Source of the DNA: an uncultured Bacteroidota bacterium
Lineage (GTDB): Bacteria > Bacteroidota > Bacteroidia > B-17B0 > Aurantibacillaceae
DNA: 64,000 nt
Direction: 5' to 3'
Assembly: GCA_903893815.1 (NCBI GenBank)
Contig: CAITNS010000067.1
Coordinates: 29,385 to 93,384 of the forward strand
Part shown: positions 9,564 to 19,464 of the stretch, in pieces
How positions within the stretch are numbered: position 1 is the first letter of the stretch
How the letters are laid out: each line of letters starts with the position of its first letter
Program-made: the position numbers and the translations under genes
The notes under the pieces: model-generated
Databases searched by the model: none
Seen by the model: the letters and a program-made list of their open reading frames with translations, nothing else
What the model was told of the DNA's origin: nothing

Positions 9564-11141
9564 ATGACCTTCATAAAAAGCCCAATTAGACTATTACATA
9601 GCAAATACATAATTGTATTTGCTTTCTTTTTAGCATGTATTCATTCTGGATTTTCACAATCGCAGGTTAAGGTTGGAGATGGGAAATCAGAAAAAACAAT
9701 TTTCATAAGACATGCTAAACGATTAGCTTATGATAAATCTTTAGGGGTTGATGCGAGACGTTTAATTGGTGATGTAGAATGTGAGCATCAAGGCGCTGTG
9801 ATGCGCTGCGATAGTGCTTATTTATTTAGTGATAAAAAACTAATTGCATATGGTCATATCAGTATTATTAAAGGCGATAGTATTTTTTTATATGGAGATT
9901 CGTTGCGATATGATGCAACGAGTAAATTAGCAAACATGAAAGGCAATGTGCGTTGTATTGAAAAAGATATGACGCTTACAACAAACACCTTAATTTACGA
10001 TGTTGGAAACTCAGTTGCTAGTTACTACAATGGCGGAAAAATAGTAAACAAAGAAAATACCTTAACTAGTAAAAATGGACATTATTATTCAGCAAGTAAA
10101 GATTTAACATTTCATTATGATGTAGTCCTTATTAATCCTGATTATCAGATGAAAGGTGATACTTTAAGATATAATACTATTAATAAAACATCATATTTCA
10201 TTGGTCCATCAATCATTACAAGTAAGGCAAATTATATTTATTGCGAAAATGGTTGGTACGATACAGAGAATGAAATCTCTCGCTTTAGTAAAAACGCCAT
10301 TATTGTTAGCGAAAAACAAAAATTAACAGGAGATAGTATTTATTACGATCGTAAAAAAGGCTATGGCAGAGCCACAAAAAATGTTCGTATTATTGACACC
10401 ACTCACAAATCCTTTATTGTAGGTGACTTTGCTGAACATTACGAAAAAGGAAATAAAGCCATCGTTACTGGCCACGCTATTTATGGAAGAAGAATAGAGA
10501 AAGACACTCTATTCATGTCGGCCGATACTTTATTTTATGAGCAACCCGATTCTATCAAAACCTTTGTAAAGGCTTTTAGACATGTGAAAATATTCAAAAC
10601 AGATTTACAAGGGATGTGCGATTCGTTAACGTATTTGTTACATGATTCATTAATGACGATGTACAACTCACCAATTTTATGGACCAATAACGGACAAGTT
10701 ACTGCAAAATTAATTAAAGTAACAGCAGGCCAATCTACTATAAAATATTTTGAATTATTGAATAATGCCATTGTGATTCAAAAAGTTGATAGCTTGGATG
10801 ATAAAAAATACAATCAAATTGAAGGAAAAAAAATAGAAGGTTTTTTTGCAAAAGATTCTCTAGGAGAACAAAATATAAGGAAACTAAATGTGATTGGCAA
10901 TGCTGAGATTATCTATTATGTGAAACAAAAAAAGAATTATAAAGGAGTAAATAAAACTGCCTGCAGCGACTTAACTGTTTGGTTTAATGAGGAAGGTGTT
11001 GATAGAACAACTTTTAGAAATAAACCCGAATCAACTGTTTATCCATTAAAAGACATTAATGATGAGGACATGCGATTAAAACATTTTTCTTGGATGGAAA
11101 ATAAACGGCCAAAAAAGAAAAATGACATTTTAATCAGATAG
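9564..11141 (+). CDS. OstA/LptA-like N-terminal domain protein (LPS transport-like)
   Basis: A 525-aa exported protein. A signal peptide with hydrophobic core IIVFAFFLACIHSG ends near residue 31. The mature part is a long series of short β-strand repeats (GDVECEHQGAVMRCDSAYLF, GNVRCIEKDMTLTTNTLIYD, AKNVRIIDTTHKSFIVGDFAEH). This is the OstA-like β-jellyroll pattern of LptA/LptD-N proteins that carry LPS across the periplasm. The C-terminus is charged (RPKKKN) with no β-barrel, so it is not a complete LptD. Bacteroidota commonly carry such an extended OstA-like protein; a role in lipopolysaccharide transport is inferred from the family. Confidence 0.8.
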   Translation: MTFIKSPIRLLHSKYIIVFAFFLACIHSGFSQSQVKVGDGKSEKTIFIRHAKRLAYDKSLGVDARRLIGDVECEHQGAVMRCDSAYLFSDKKLIAYGHISIIKGDSIFLYGDSLRYDATSKLANMKGNVRCIEKDMTLTTNTLIYDVGNSVASYYNGGKIVNKENTLTSKNGHYYSASKDLTFHYDVVLINPDYQMKGDTLRYNTINKTSYFIGPSIITSKANYIYCENGWYDTENEISRFSKNAIIVSEKQKLTGDSIYYDRKKGYGRATKNVRIIDTTHKSFIVGDFAEHYEKGNKAIVTGHAIYGRRIEKDTLFMSADTLFYEQPDSIKTFVKAFRHVKIFKTDLQGMCDSLTYLLHDSLMTMYNSPILWTNNGQVTAKLIKVTAGQSTIKYFELLNNAIVIQKVDSLDDKKYNQIEGKKIEGFFAKDSLGEQNIRKLNVIGNAEIIYYVKQKKNYKGVNKTACSDLTVWFNEEGVDRTTFRNKPESTVYPLKDINDEDMRLKHFSWMENKRPKKKNDILIR

Positions 11142-11235
11142 CATTCCTAAATTTTTTAGTAATATATAATCATAGATGTGTAAGATTTAACCTTAAAAAG
11201 TTTGAATTTATTTTTTTCCGATGTAATTTAGTCAA

Positions 11236-13107
11236 ATGATGAAAAATGTACTTACAATTTTAGGAATTTTAATTTCAGCTTTTTCATTTTCTCAAACGGG
11301 ACCTGCTGGAGTTGGCTCTTCGTCAAATAATGTATTTTGGTTAAAAGCAGACGCAGGCACTTCAAGTACAACTAATAATACACGTATTTCTTCATGGAGT
11401 GATCAGTCTGGAAACGGAATTAATATGACTCAAACAGTAGCTGTTCAGCAACCTTCATTTGCTACAAGTGTGATAAACGGCATGCCTGCTATTCAATTTG
11501 ATAACGTGAGCACTACAAATGATAAAATGATTAGCAGTGATTCGCCTATTTTAGATAACACATCAGGATATTCATTTTTCAATGTAATAAGGCCTCAAAA
11601 TGTAGACAATGAAGCTAGATCTATTGTTTCAAAAAGAACAACCGTTGGAGTAGATCAGTCATTTATGCTGTTCTTTTTTACTGGAAGCAGGTATTATGTT
11701 GATTTACAAACAACTAACAATAGATTTAACACAACTACTACTTATACGGCAAACAATAACTATATTTTAAATACAGTCTATAATGGAACTATAGCCGCTG
11801 CATCACGAGCTAGGGCTTACACGGGAGAAACATTAGAGATTACAGCAACAGAAACAAATACTTTAATACCTGATAATGCTTCACCATTATTAATAGGCAC
11901 TACAGACGCGACAGACGGCAGACCATTTGGCGGTTATATTGCTGAAGTTATTATTTATACAGTTACTGTTAATGATGCACAAAGAATTCTGGTAAATAAT
12001 TATCTTTCATCTAAATACGATATTGCCTTAAGTGCTAATGACAAATACAGCGGAGACACACCAGCTAATGGAGATTATGACAGAAGTGTAGCAGGAGTTG
12101 GTGCCGAAGCATCGGGCTCAAGTCCTACTTTTTCAGCTTCTGCTGCCTCAGGATTAGGTATTAGAACGTTATCGGGATTAGGAACTGGCGACTATGTTTT
12201 AGCTGGGCATGCAGTTCCTTCAAATTCGGTAATTACATCGGATATCATTGGCTTATCTGGCACAAATCCTGCACGATGGTCGCGTATTTGGTATATTGAT
12301 GTTACAAATGCAGGAGCTGTTTTACAAGCAGATGTAGAGTTTGACATGGTTGCTGGTGGCATGAGCGGAACAACACCTGCCACAGCATCAAATTATAAAC
12401 TATTATACCGTGCGGGGACTTCGGGCGCATGGTCTGAAGCCGCCACTGCTAGTTCTATATCTGGAACAAAGGTTATTTTTGCATCTTATAATTTCAACAA
12501 TAATGCTGATGATGGTTATTACACAATTGGTACCATGAATAACGCCCTAAGCCCTCTGCCAATTGAACTTCTTAGCTTTGATGCCATCATGAATGATAAA
12601 CACGTCGATATTACTTGGGCAACCGCTACTGAAATAAATAATGATTATTACACCATTGAAAAAAGTAAAGATGGAATTAATTTTGAAACCTCATCAATTG
12701 TTGACGCCGCAGGAAATAGTGTATCACTGATTAATTATAAAGATGTTGACACAAATCCATTTGAGGGCATTTCATACTACCGTTTAAAACAAACTGATTT
12801 TAATGGAACATTTTCTTATTCGAAAATTGTTTCCGTAAATTATACGTTGTCGAATGATGGTATTAGTGTTTTTCCAAATCCAACAGACGGAGAAATAAAT
12901 ATTAATATTAAAGATTTAGAAGGCAAAGAGGTATTAGTTGTTATACGAGATATAACAGGTAAAGAATGTTTTTCTAAAGTTATTATTAGTCAAGAAAATC
13001 TACAATTAATTGCAGTTGATAGCGAACAAAAATTAGCAGCTGGTACATACATTGTTACTGCAAGTACAAGCAACAAACTTTATAGTAAAAAAATTATTGT
13101 TAAGTAA
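11236..13107 (+). CDS. LamG-like secreted protein with T9SS type A sorting domain
   Basis: A 623-aa secreted protein. The signal peptide ends after SFSQ (~20). Residues ~25-220 form a concanavalin/LamG-like sandwich typical of Bacteroidota surface proteins (VFWLKADAG, ISSWSDQSGNG, AIQFDN, GGYIAEVIIY). A β-rich middle part is followed by an FN3-like segment (LPIELLSFDA, VDITWATATEINNDYYTIEKS). The last ~80 residues are a type A T9SS sorting domain (VFPNPTDGEININI, LAAGTYIV, KKIIVK). It is therefore exported by T9SS and attached to or released from the surface. The ligand is unknown. A second Met directly after the first is an equally possible start. Confidence 0.85.
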   Translation: MMKNVLTILGILISAFSFSQTGPAGVGSSSNNVFWLKADAGTSSTTNNTRISSWSDQSGNGINMTQTVAVQQPSFATSVINGMPAIQFDNVSTTNDKMISSDSPILDNTSGYSFFNVIRPQNVDNEARSIVSKRTTVGVDQSFMLFFFTGSRYYVDLQTTNNRFNTTTTYTANNNYILNTVYNGTIAAASRARAYTGETLEITATETNTLIPDNASPLLIGTTDATDGRPFGGYIAEVIIYTVTVNDAQRILVNNYLSSKYDIALSANDKYSGDTPANGDYDRSVAGVGAEASGSSPTFSASAASGLGIRTLSGLGTGDYVLAGHAVPSNSVITSDIIGLSGTNPARWSRIWYIDVTNAGAVLQADVEFDMVAGGMSGTTPATASNYKLLYRAGTSGAWSEAATASSISGTKVIFASYNFNNNADDGYYTIGTMNNALSPLPIELLSFDAIMNDKHVDITWATATEINNDYYTIEKSKDGINFETSSIVDAAGNSVSLINYKDVDTNPFEGISYYRLKQTDFNGTFSYSKIVSVNYTLSNDGISVFPNPTDGEININIKDLEGKEVLVVIRDITGKECFSKVIISQENLQLIAVDSEQKLAAGTYIVTASTSNKLYSKKIIVK

Positions 13108-13197
13108 TTACGATAACAGAGCGCTTAAAACTTTAGGATTACTTTAAATTATTATAAAATGATAATTTGTATATTTATCATTTAATTTTAAAACTAT

Positions 13198-13947
13198 ATG
13201 AAGTTATTACAAAATAAAGTAGCCATCATTACTGGCGCGTCTCGTGGCATTGGAAAAGGAATTGCCGAAAAATTTGCAGAACAAGGTTGTAACATTGCTT
13301 TCACCTTTTTATCATCTTTAGAAAAAGCTAAAGCTTTTGAAACTGAATTAGCAACTAAATACGGTGTAAAAGTAAAAGGATACCAAAGCGATGCGGCTGA
13401 TTTTAAAGCTGCAGATCAATTAGTAACAGATGTAGTTGCTGAATTTGGAACAGTAGATGTTTTAGTAAATAACGCCGGTATTACTCGCGATACCTTATTA
13501 ATGCGCATGAGTGAACAACAATGGGACGAAGTTATGAATGCTAACTTAAAATCTGTATTCAATTTAACAAAAGCAGTTCAAAAACCCATGTTAAAAGCAC
13601 GCAGTGGTTCTATTATCAATATGAGTTCTGTGGTTGGTGTAAAGGGAAATGCGGGCCAGGCTAATTACTCGGCATCAAAAGCAGGTATTATTGGTTTTAC
13701 AAAATCTGTAGCTTTAGAATTAGGCTCTCGTAACATCAGAAGCAATGCGATTGCTCCAGGTTTTATTGAAACTGAAATGACGGGTGCTTTAGATGAAAAA
13801 GTAGTTCAACAATGGAGAGATTCTATTCCTTTGAAACGCGGTGGCTCTGCCGAAGATGTAGCAAACTTAACTTTGTTTTTAGCAAGCGACATGAGCGCAT
13901 ACATTACTGGCCAATGCATTAATGTTTGCGGAGGAATGCTTACTTAA
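13198..13947 (+). CDS. fabG: 3-oxoacyl-[acyl-carrier-protein] reductase FabG
   Basis: A 249-aa short-chain dehydrogenase/reductase that reduces 3-oxoacyl-ACP with NADPH in fatty-acid elongation. The nucleotide-binding motif GASRGIG is at 13-19 and NNAG at 91-94. The catalytic Ser-Tyr-Lys are S144, Y157 and K161 with FabG-like 13- and 4-residue spacing, and the C-terminus INVCGGML is typical of FabG. It is distinct from the PhaB-like paralogue at 40020-40766, which has GATGGLG and the PhaB-type end. A minor alternative is another SDR with the same fold. The gene is monocistronic or leads into the membrane protein gene 62 bp downstream. Confidence 0.85.
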   Translation: MKLLQNKVAIITGASRGIGKGIAEKFAEQGCNIAFTFLSSLEKAKAFETELATKYGVKVKGYQSDAADFKAADQLVTDVVAEFGTVDVLVNNAGITRDTLLMRMSEQQWDEVMNANLKSVFNLTKAVQKPMLKARSGSIINMSSVVGVKGNAGQANYSASKAGIIGFTKSVALELGSRNIRSNAIAPGFIETEMTGALDEKVVQQWRDSIPLKRGGSAEDVANLTLFLASDMSAYITGQCINVCGGMLT

Positions 13948-14009
13948 AAGTTAGATTTTAGAAGTAACTATAAATCTAAAATCGCACCTCAAAAATCGTA
14001 AATCGCAAA

Positions 14010-16070
14010 ATGGAATTTATCTCTAACTATCCTTGGTATTACACCCTGTTATGTTTCTTAGCAGGGTTTGTTTTTAGTGCCTTATTTTATGTTCGAGATA
14101 AACAAAACACAGAACGTTCAAAGGTTTTATTGTATAGTTTAGCCGCTTTACGCTTTGCGTCTATCAGTATCATAGCCTTATTATTGCTTGATGTATTTAT
14201 TAAGCGTTTAGTAAATGAAACGGAAAAGCCTGTTATTATTTTAGCTCAGGATAATTCCTCATCTTTAATTGCAGGAAAAGATTCTACAGAAATAAAAAAT
14301 GAGTATACAAAAGCAATCGCTTCTTTTGCAAATGCCATAAAAGACAAATACGATGTAAAAACATATCAGTTCGATTCTGAATCTAAACCTTCTGAAACAT
14401 TTGATTTTAAAGGAAAAGAAACAGACATTTCAAAGTTATTTTTAGACTTAGAAAACAACTACGCTAACAAAAACATTGGCGCTATTATTTTAGCGACTGA
14501 TGGTATATATAATAAAGGAACAAACCCTTTATATAGTATTAGTAAATTTAATGCGCCTATTTACACTATTGCTTTAGGAGATACGGTTCCTTTAAAAGAT
14601 GCCTGGATACAATCTATCAATCATAATCAAGTTGCATATTTAGGCAATTCATTTCCTGCAGAAGTTATTGTAAACGCGATTGATTTAAAGGATAAATCAA
14701 TTACCGTTACTTTATCACAAGCTGGCAAATTATTAAAATCCGAATTGTTGGCAATTAATTCAAACAACTTTAGTTCTACGCTTAGCTTTTTATTAGATGC
14801 TGATAAACCAGGTATTCAAAAATACACGGTATTTATTTCGACATTAGAGGAAGATAAGAATAAACAAAACAACAGTCAGTCATTCGTCATTGATGTGATT
14901 GATAATAGAGAGAAAGTATTAATCTTAGCCAATGCACCTCATCCTGATATTGCAGCTCTTGAACAAAGTATTTCATCAGCTCAAACCTATGAGGTAGACG
15001 TGGCATTAATTAATGATTTTACAAAACCACTAAAACCATATTCATTAATCATATTACATCAAACTCCAACATTAACTCAGCGTATTACGAACGAATTAAA
15101 AGCTAATAATCAATCCGTATTTTATATTGGGAATGATGTCATTAATTATGCTACAGGACAAAACATCAAAAGAATCGGTGACTCGCGCAAAAATGATGTG
15201 GAAGCAGCCTTTAAAAAAGAATTCCCATTATTTAATATCAGTAGCGAATTACAAAATTATTTTAAAGAATTTCCTGCGGTAAAATGTAACTTTGGAAATA
15301 CCTCAATAACAAACGGTGCAAACGCTCTATTAAATCAAAAAATTGGTGTGGTAGAAACCGATGAACCCTTAATGGTATTTTCAGAAACTAATGGCGTTAA
15401 AACATGTGGCTTTTTAGGAGATGGTTTATGGAAATGGCGAATGAGAGATTTTGCAGATCACAGCAACCACAATTTGTTTAATGAATTAATTAGCAAAACA
15501 GTCCAGTACTTATCGGTGAAAGCAGACAAAAGTTTTTTTAGAGTCTTTACCAAAAAAATCATCAATGAAAATGAAGCGATTGATTTTACCGCAGAAGTAT
15601 ACAACCAAAGTTATGAGTTAGTAACAGAACCAGACGTGACATTGATTTTAAAAGATGATAAAAGCAAAACTTACAATTATACATTCAATAAAAAACAAAC
15701 GATGTATAGCTTATCTGCTGGGCAATTTACAGCGGGCGAATATAGTTATGAAGCCAAAGTAAAATTTGGAGATAAATTGTATACAAAATCAGGAATTGTA
15801 ATTATCAAGGAAATTGTTTCTGAAAAAATAAATACGGTTGCTAATCATCAATTACTATATCAAATTTCAAAGCAAAGTGGCGGTAAATTATTTTACAAAA
15901 ATCAATTAGAGCAATTACAAAAAGACATCCTTTCTTCTGATTCTATCAAATCAATTACTTATTCTCATAAGCAATTAACAGATTTGGTAAACCTAAAATG
16001 GATATTTGGCATTATCATTTTACTACTTTCGATTGAGTGGTTTTTGAGGAAACACAATGGAAAAGTGTAA
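14010..16070 (+). CDS. vWA-like membrane protein, conserved in Bacteroidota
   Basis: A 686-aa protein with two N-terminal membrane helices (~7-26 and 39-62) and one at the C-terminus (~663-680). The large part between them is probably periplasmic. After the second helix comes a von Willebrand A-like domain: a MIDAS-like start IILAQDNSSSL (D-x-S-x-S type) and the segment IILATDGIYNKGTNP. The following region resembles the glutamine-amidotransferase-like and β-sandwich parts of BatA/BatB-type large membrane proteins (YSLIILHQTP, GVKTCGFLGDGLWKWRMRDF). The function is not known; a scaffold or chaperone-type envelope role is a guess from the vWA architecture. It follows fabG by 62 bp. Confidence 0.75.
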   Translation: MEFISNYPWYYTLLCFLAGFVFSALFYVRDKQNTERSKVLLYSLAALRFASISIIALLLLDVFIKRLVNETEKPVIILAQDNSSSLIAGKDSTEIKNEYTKAIASFANAIKDKYDVKTYQFDSESKPSETFDFKGKETDISKLFLDLENNYANKNIGAIILATDGIYNKGTNPLYSISKFNAPIYTIALGDTVPLKDAWIQSINHNQVAYLGNSFPAEVIVNAIDLKDKSITVTLSQAGKLLKSELLAINSNNFSSTLSFLLDADKPGIQKYTVFISTLEEDKNKQNNSQSFVIDVIDNREKVLILANAPHPDIAALEQSISSAQTYEVDVALINDFTKPLKPYSLIILHQTPTLTQRITNELKANNQSVFYIGNDVINYATGQNIKRIGDSRKNDVEAAFKKEFPLFNISSELQNYFKEFPAVKCNFGNTSITNGANALLNQKIGVVETDEPLMVFSETNGVKTCGFLGDGLWKWRMRDFADHSNHNLFNELISKTVQYLSVKADKSFFRVFTKKIINENEAIDFTAEVYNQSYELVTEPDVTLILKDDKSKTYNYTFNKKQTMYSLSAGQFTAGEYSYEAKVKFGDKLYTKSGIVIIKEIVSEKINTVANHQLLYQISKQSGGKLFYKNQLEQLQKDILSSDSIKSITYSHKQLTDLVNLKWIFGIIILLLSIEWFLRKHNGKV

Positions 16071-16130
16071 ATAGCTCTTAAAAAACACCCTTTTAAGAAT
16101 CCAATTTTAAACCTCTATTATGGCACTTTT

Positions 16131-16164
16131 ATTGCCTTAATAAATCATCAAATCATTACATTTG
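16131..16164 (+). promoter_or_regulatory. Bacteroidota-type promoter for the tlpA operon
   Basis: TACATTTG (16157-16164) matches the -7 consensus TAnnTTTG. An ATTG at 16131-16134 is a weak -33 match with a 22-bp spacer. Transcription would begin ~16170, just before the TlpA-like gene at 16184. Confidence 0.5.
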
Positions 16165-16183
16165 TTTAACTAAATCTCATACA

Positions 16184-16702
16184 ATGAAAAAATTACTTAT
16201 TCTATCTTCCGCAATCATCCTTTCTTTATCTGCTTTCAGATCTTCTGATGGAGATAAAATACCTTCTGCAACAGTAAAAAAGTTAGATGGTTCTACCACT
16301 AATTCAAATACATTTTCTAACAATGGGAAACCAATCATTATTAGTTTTTGGGCCACTTGGTGTAAACCTTGTAAAAAAGAATTAGATGCAATTAATGAAG
16401 AGTATGCTGAATTGGTAAAAGAAACTGGTGTAAAACTAATCGCAATATCAATTGATGATGCGCGTAGCTCAGGAAAAGTAGTAACTGATGTTAAAGTAAA
16501 AGGCTGGACATATGAAGTATATATTGACGAAAATCAAGACTTTAAACGCGCGATGAACGTTAATAATGTACCTCATACTTTTTTAGTTGATGGTGAAGGT
16601 AAAATTGTATGGAGTCATAACTCTTATGCAGAAGGCGACGAAGAAAAATTATTTGAACATGTTAGAAAATTAGCCAAAGGCGAAAAAATAGCAGGGCACT
16701 AA
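16184..16702 (+). CDS. TlpA-family thioredoxin-like protein
   Basis: A 172-aa exported thioredoxin-fold protein of the TlpA/AhpC-TSA-like family. An N-terminal signal (MKKLLILSSAIILSLSAF) is followed by the strand SFWATWCKPCKKEL with the redox pair C60/C63, and by the cis-Pro segment NNVPHTFLVDGEGKIVW. It probably reduces or exchanges disulfides in the periplasm. It is the first gene of a three-gene unit with the DUF6029 protein (33 bp gap) and the Omp28-related protein (23 bp gap). The Omp28 protein also has a CxxC, so the operon may form a thiol-exchange system for an outer-membrane component; this last point is inference. Confidence 0.88.
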   Translation: MKKLLILSSAIILSLSAFRSSDGDKIPSATVKKLDGSTTNSNTFSNNGKPIIISFWATWCKPCKKELDAINEEYAELVKETGVKLIAISIDDARSSGKVVTDVKVKGWTYEVYIDENQDFKRAMNVNNVPHTFLVDGEGKIVWSHNSYAEGDEEKLFEHVRKLAKGEKIAGH

Positions 16703-16735
16703 TTCCTATTTTAATTACCTAACCATTAACATTAT

Positions 16736-18454
16736 ATGTCTGTAAAATCTATTACACGCTTTTTAATTATTTCTTCTGCTGCATTATTCTGCAATACAGC
16801 TAACTCTCAAATATTAAATGAGTTAGGTTCGGTTCACGGTAATTTTCAGATAGATGCTGCCTATTATCAAAAAGACACTATTATAGATGCCGATCCGGGC
16901 AGCGAATTATTTAGATACAATGCCTTTGGAAACATTAATTATTCAAAAGGTGGTTTTAGTGCGGGTGTTCGTTTCGAAAGTTATAATCCACCATTATTAG
17001 GTTATTTGCCAGGCTACAAAGGTTCTGGTGTTCCTTATCGCTTTGCCAGATATCAGCACAAAGATATTGATATTACAGTTGGTAATTTTTATGAGCAATT
17101 TGGTAGTGGAATTACTTTAAGAGCTTATGAAAATCGTGGACTGCTTTACGATAATGCCTTAGACGGAATGCGCGTTATTTTTACTCCAAAAAATGGTATT
17201 ACCATTAAAGGTTTAGTGGGTAAACAACGTACATATTTTTCTTTATCACCTGGAGTAGTTCGTGGAATTGACGCAGAGGTAAATATCATGGATTTATTTG
17301 ATTCTATTTTAGGGAAATCTAAAACAAAAGTAATTATAGGCGGAAGCTTTGTAAGTAAATATCAAGAAGATCAAAATCCAACATTAGTTTTGCCGCAAAA
17401 TGTGGCAACAGGTGCTGGACGTATAACTATCATTAGAGGCGGATTTAATTTTAATGCAGAGTATGCCAATAAAGCAAACGATCCATCGTATCAAAATAAA
17501 TACAGCTATCAGCAAGGACACGCTGTCATTGCCTCTGCATCGTATGGAACAGATGGATTTTCAGCAATGCTTTCTGGAAAAATGTTAGACAACATGAGTT
17601 TTAGAAGTGATAGAGATGCGCAAAATACGATTGCCATGATTAATTACCAGCCAGATTTTAGCAAATTTCATACGTATTCATTAATGGCATATTACCCATA
17701 TGCAACTCAACCTAACGGCGAAGTTGGTGGAACGGGAGAGATACAATATAAAGTAAAAAAAGGAACTTGGTTAGGAGGTAAATATGGAATGGACATTACA
17801 CTAAATGCATCAGCATATTTCGCAACTGATACTATTGGAATAGCTCCAATTAACGATACTTTGAGAAACTTTAAATATTCAACCAATTACAGTAACCTTG
17901 GAGAAGAATATTATCATGACTTTAACATTGAAATTACTAAAAAATTAAATAAAAAACTAAAATTGACAGTCATGTACGCTAATCAATTTTTAAATCAATC
18001 CATTGTACAATTTAATACTCCTGATAAAGAGGAACACCCAGATATTAAATCTCATATTGGCGTAATAGATCTTACTTGGAGATACAAAACTGGCTCTGCT
18101 ATTCGCTTTGAAGCACAAGGTTTTTTTGCAGATTATGATTATAAAGAACATGCCATTGATGCGAATGGAAATAAAAACATTACTAGTAACACAGGCTCTT
18201 GGGCTTCTGCTTTAATTGAATGGACCCCAAATACACATTGGAGCATTACTGTTGCAGATCAATACAATTACAACAATCCAGTTATTTCAAAAAGAGTGCA
18301 TTATTATTTTGGAATGATTGGATATACAAATGGACCTACAAGAGTTTCTGTAAGTTATGGTCGTCAGCGACAAGGTATTTTTTGCGCCGGTGGTGTTTGC
18401 CGGTTTGTGCCTTCATCAAGTGGTTTAAATATTAGTATTTCATCCAGTTTTTAA
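16736..18454 (+). CDS. DUF6029-like predicted outer-membrane protein
   Basis: A 572-aa protein with a signal peptide (about 1-25, ending NTANSQ). The rest consists of amphipathic β-strands alternating with short turns, with aromatic girdles and a C-terminal Phe (NISISSSF), the signature of an outer-membrane β-barrel. Segments such as VHGNFQIDAAYYQKD, RYQHKDIDITVGNFYEQFGSG and RGLLYDNALDGMRV match the family annotated as DUF6029 in Bacteroidota, as I recall. It sits between the TlpA-like and Omp28-related genes on short gaps, so it is probably the barrel partner of these thioredoxin-like proteins. The molecular role is unknown. Confidence 0.75.
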   Translation: MSVKSITRFLIISSAALFCNTANSQILNELGSVHGNFQIDAAYYQKDTIIDADPGSELFRYNAFGNINYSKGGFSAGVRFESYNPPLLGYLPGYKGSGVPYRFARYQHKDIDITVGNFYEQFGSGITLRAYENRGLLYDNALDGMRVIFTPKNGITIKGLVGKQRTYFSLSPGVVRGIDAEVNIMDLFDSILGKSKTKVIIGGSFVSKYQEDQNPTLVLPQNVATGAGRITIIRGGFNFNAEYANKANDPSYQNKYSYQQGHAVIASASYGTDGFSAMLSGKMLDNMSFRSDRDAQNTIAMINYQPDFSKFHTYSLMAYYPYATQPNGEVGGTGEIQYKVKKGTWLGGKYGMDITLNASAYFATDTIGIAPINDTLRNFKYSTNYSNLGEEYYHDFNIEITKKLNKKLKLTVMYANQFLNQSIVQFNTPDKEEHPDIKSHIGVIDLTWRYKTGSAIRFEAQGFFADYDYKEHAIDANGNKNITSNTGSWASALIEWTPNTHWSITVADQYNYNNPVISKRVHYYFGMIGYTNGPTRVSVSYGRQRQGIFCAGGVCRFVPSSSGLNISISSSF

Positions 18455-18477
18455 TAAATAGATTAAATAATAGTACT

Positions 18478-19332
18478 ATGAAAAAAATAATTTATCAAAT
18501 CACCATCTTAATTGCAATTATATTAATTATTGTAAGTTGTGATAAAGTTAAAAATGTAAAAGATCCAAACGCTGAACCAATTATTGGAAACAGAAAAGTT
18601 TTTGTAGAAGATTATACTGGACATAAATGTGGAAATTGCCCCGCAGCAGCTGATACTTTAAAATACTTAACAAAAAAGTATCCAGGTCAAGTTGTTGCCT
18701 TGGCTATTCATGCAGGATTTTTCGCTAATATAAATGCTACATACCCTACAGATTTAAGAAATCCTACTAGCACGGCTTACGACAATACTTTTGGCGTTTC
18801 TTTAGCAGGAAATCCAAATGGATTAATCAATAGATCTGGATTTGGTTCAGCTAATTTCATCAAAGCCTATACAACATGGGAAGGTGAAGTAACTCAAATG
18901 CTTAGCAGACCAGCAAAATTTGAAATTAAGATTAGAAATACCTTCACAACATCAAACAATAACTTAAACACTAGTATTACTGTTAAATCATTAACAAATA
19001 ATGCTGGTATTTACAAACTAGTTATATTATTATCTGAAGACAGTATTATTGCCGAACAACTAGATTATAGATTACCATCAGGAAGTCAATTAATTCCAAA
19101 TTACGAGTTCAATCATGTTTTAAGAGAAGCTGTTAATAGTTCTTTTGGCGATCCTATTTTTACTAGTGGCGCTGTAGCAAATGACTCAGCGGTAAAAGCT
19201 TTCCCTAATTATTCAATTAATTCAGCATATAACGCATCAAAATGTCATATCATTGCTTATGTATATGATGCGGATCCTAATAGCCCAACCTATTACGAAG
19301 TGTTACAGGTTGAAGAAGCGCACGTGAAGTAA
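18478..19332 (+). CDS. Omp28-related lipoprotein with CxxC thioredoxin-like domain
   Basis: A 284-aa lipoprotein whose signal ends in IIVSC (C21). After the N-terminus it has VFVEDYTGHKCGNCPAAA, a thioredoxin-like CGNC motif (C51, C54). This is the hallmark of the Omp28 family of Bacteroidota outer-membrane proteins. Further matches are VVALAIHAGFF and the GNPNGLINR segment in the cis-Pro region. A β-sandwich C-terminal part follows (AKFEIKIRNTF, YKLVILLSED, HVLREAV). It is the last gene of the TlpA-DUF6029-Omp28 operon. A role in surface thiol chemistry or assembly is inferred. Confidence 0.82.
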   Translation: MKKIIYQITILIAIILIIVSCDKVKNVKDPNAEPIIGNRKVFVEDYTGHKCGNCPAAADTLKYLTKKYPGQVVALAIHAGFFANINATYPTDLRNPTSTAYDNTFGVSLAGNPNGLINRSGFGSANFIKAYTTWEGEVTQMLSRPAKFEIKIRNTFTTSNNNLNTSITVKSLTNNAGIYKLVILLSEDSIIAEQLDYRLPSGSQLIPNYEFNHVLREAVNSSFGDPIFTSGAVANDSAVKAFPNYSINSAYNASKCHIIAYVYDADPNSPTYYEVLQVEEAHVK

Positions 19333-19365
19333 TTAATTCACAAATTCAATTTGTCAGTTCCATCT

Positions 19366-19389
19366 GTCATCCTGAGCGGAGTCGAAGGT
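19366..19389. repeat. Dispersed intergenic repeat (GTCATCCTGAGCG type)
   Basis: GTCATCCTGAGCGGA followed by GTCGAAGG is a short sequence often found scattered in intergenic DNA of Bacteroidota. It lies between the Omp28 gene and the hisS promoter. Copy number in this genome is unknown. Confidence 0.5.
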
Positions 19390-19415
19390 CGAGAACTAAC
19401 AACATTAATTTCCCT

Positions 19416-19447
19416 TTTGCAAAGCTCTTTATAAATGTATATTTTTA
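19416..19447 (+). promoter_or_regulatory. Promoter of hisS
   Basis: TTTG (19416-19419), a 20-bp spacer and TATTTTTA (19440-19447, seven of eight positions as TAnnTTTG) form a Bacteroidota-type promoter. The predicted start of transcription is ~10 bp before the hisS ATG. Confidence 0.55.
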
Positions 19448-19464
19448 CACATTAGAATACATTT

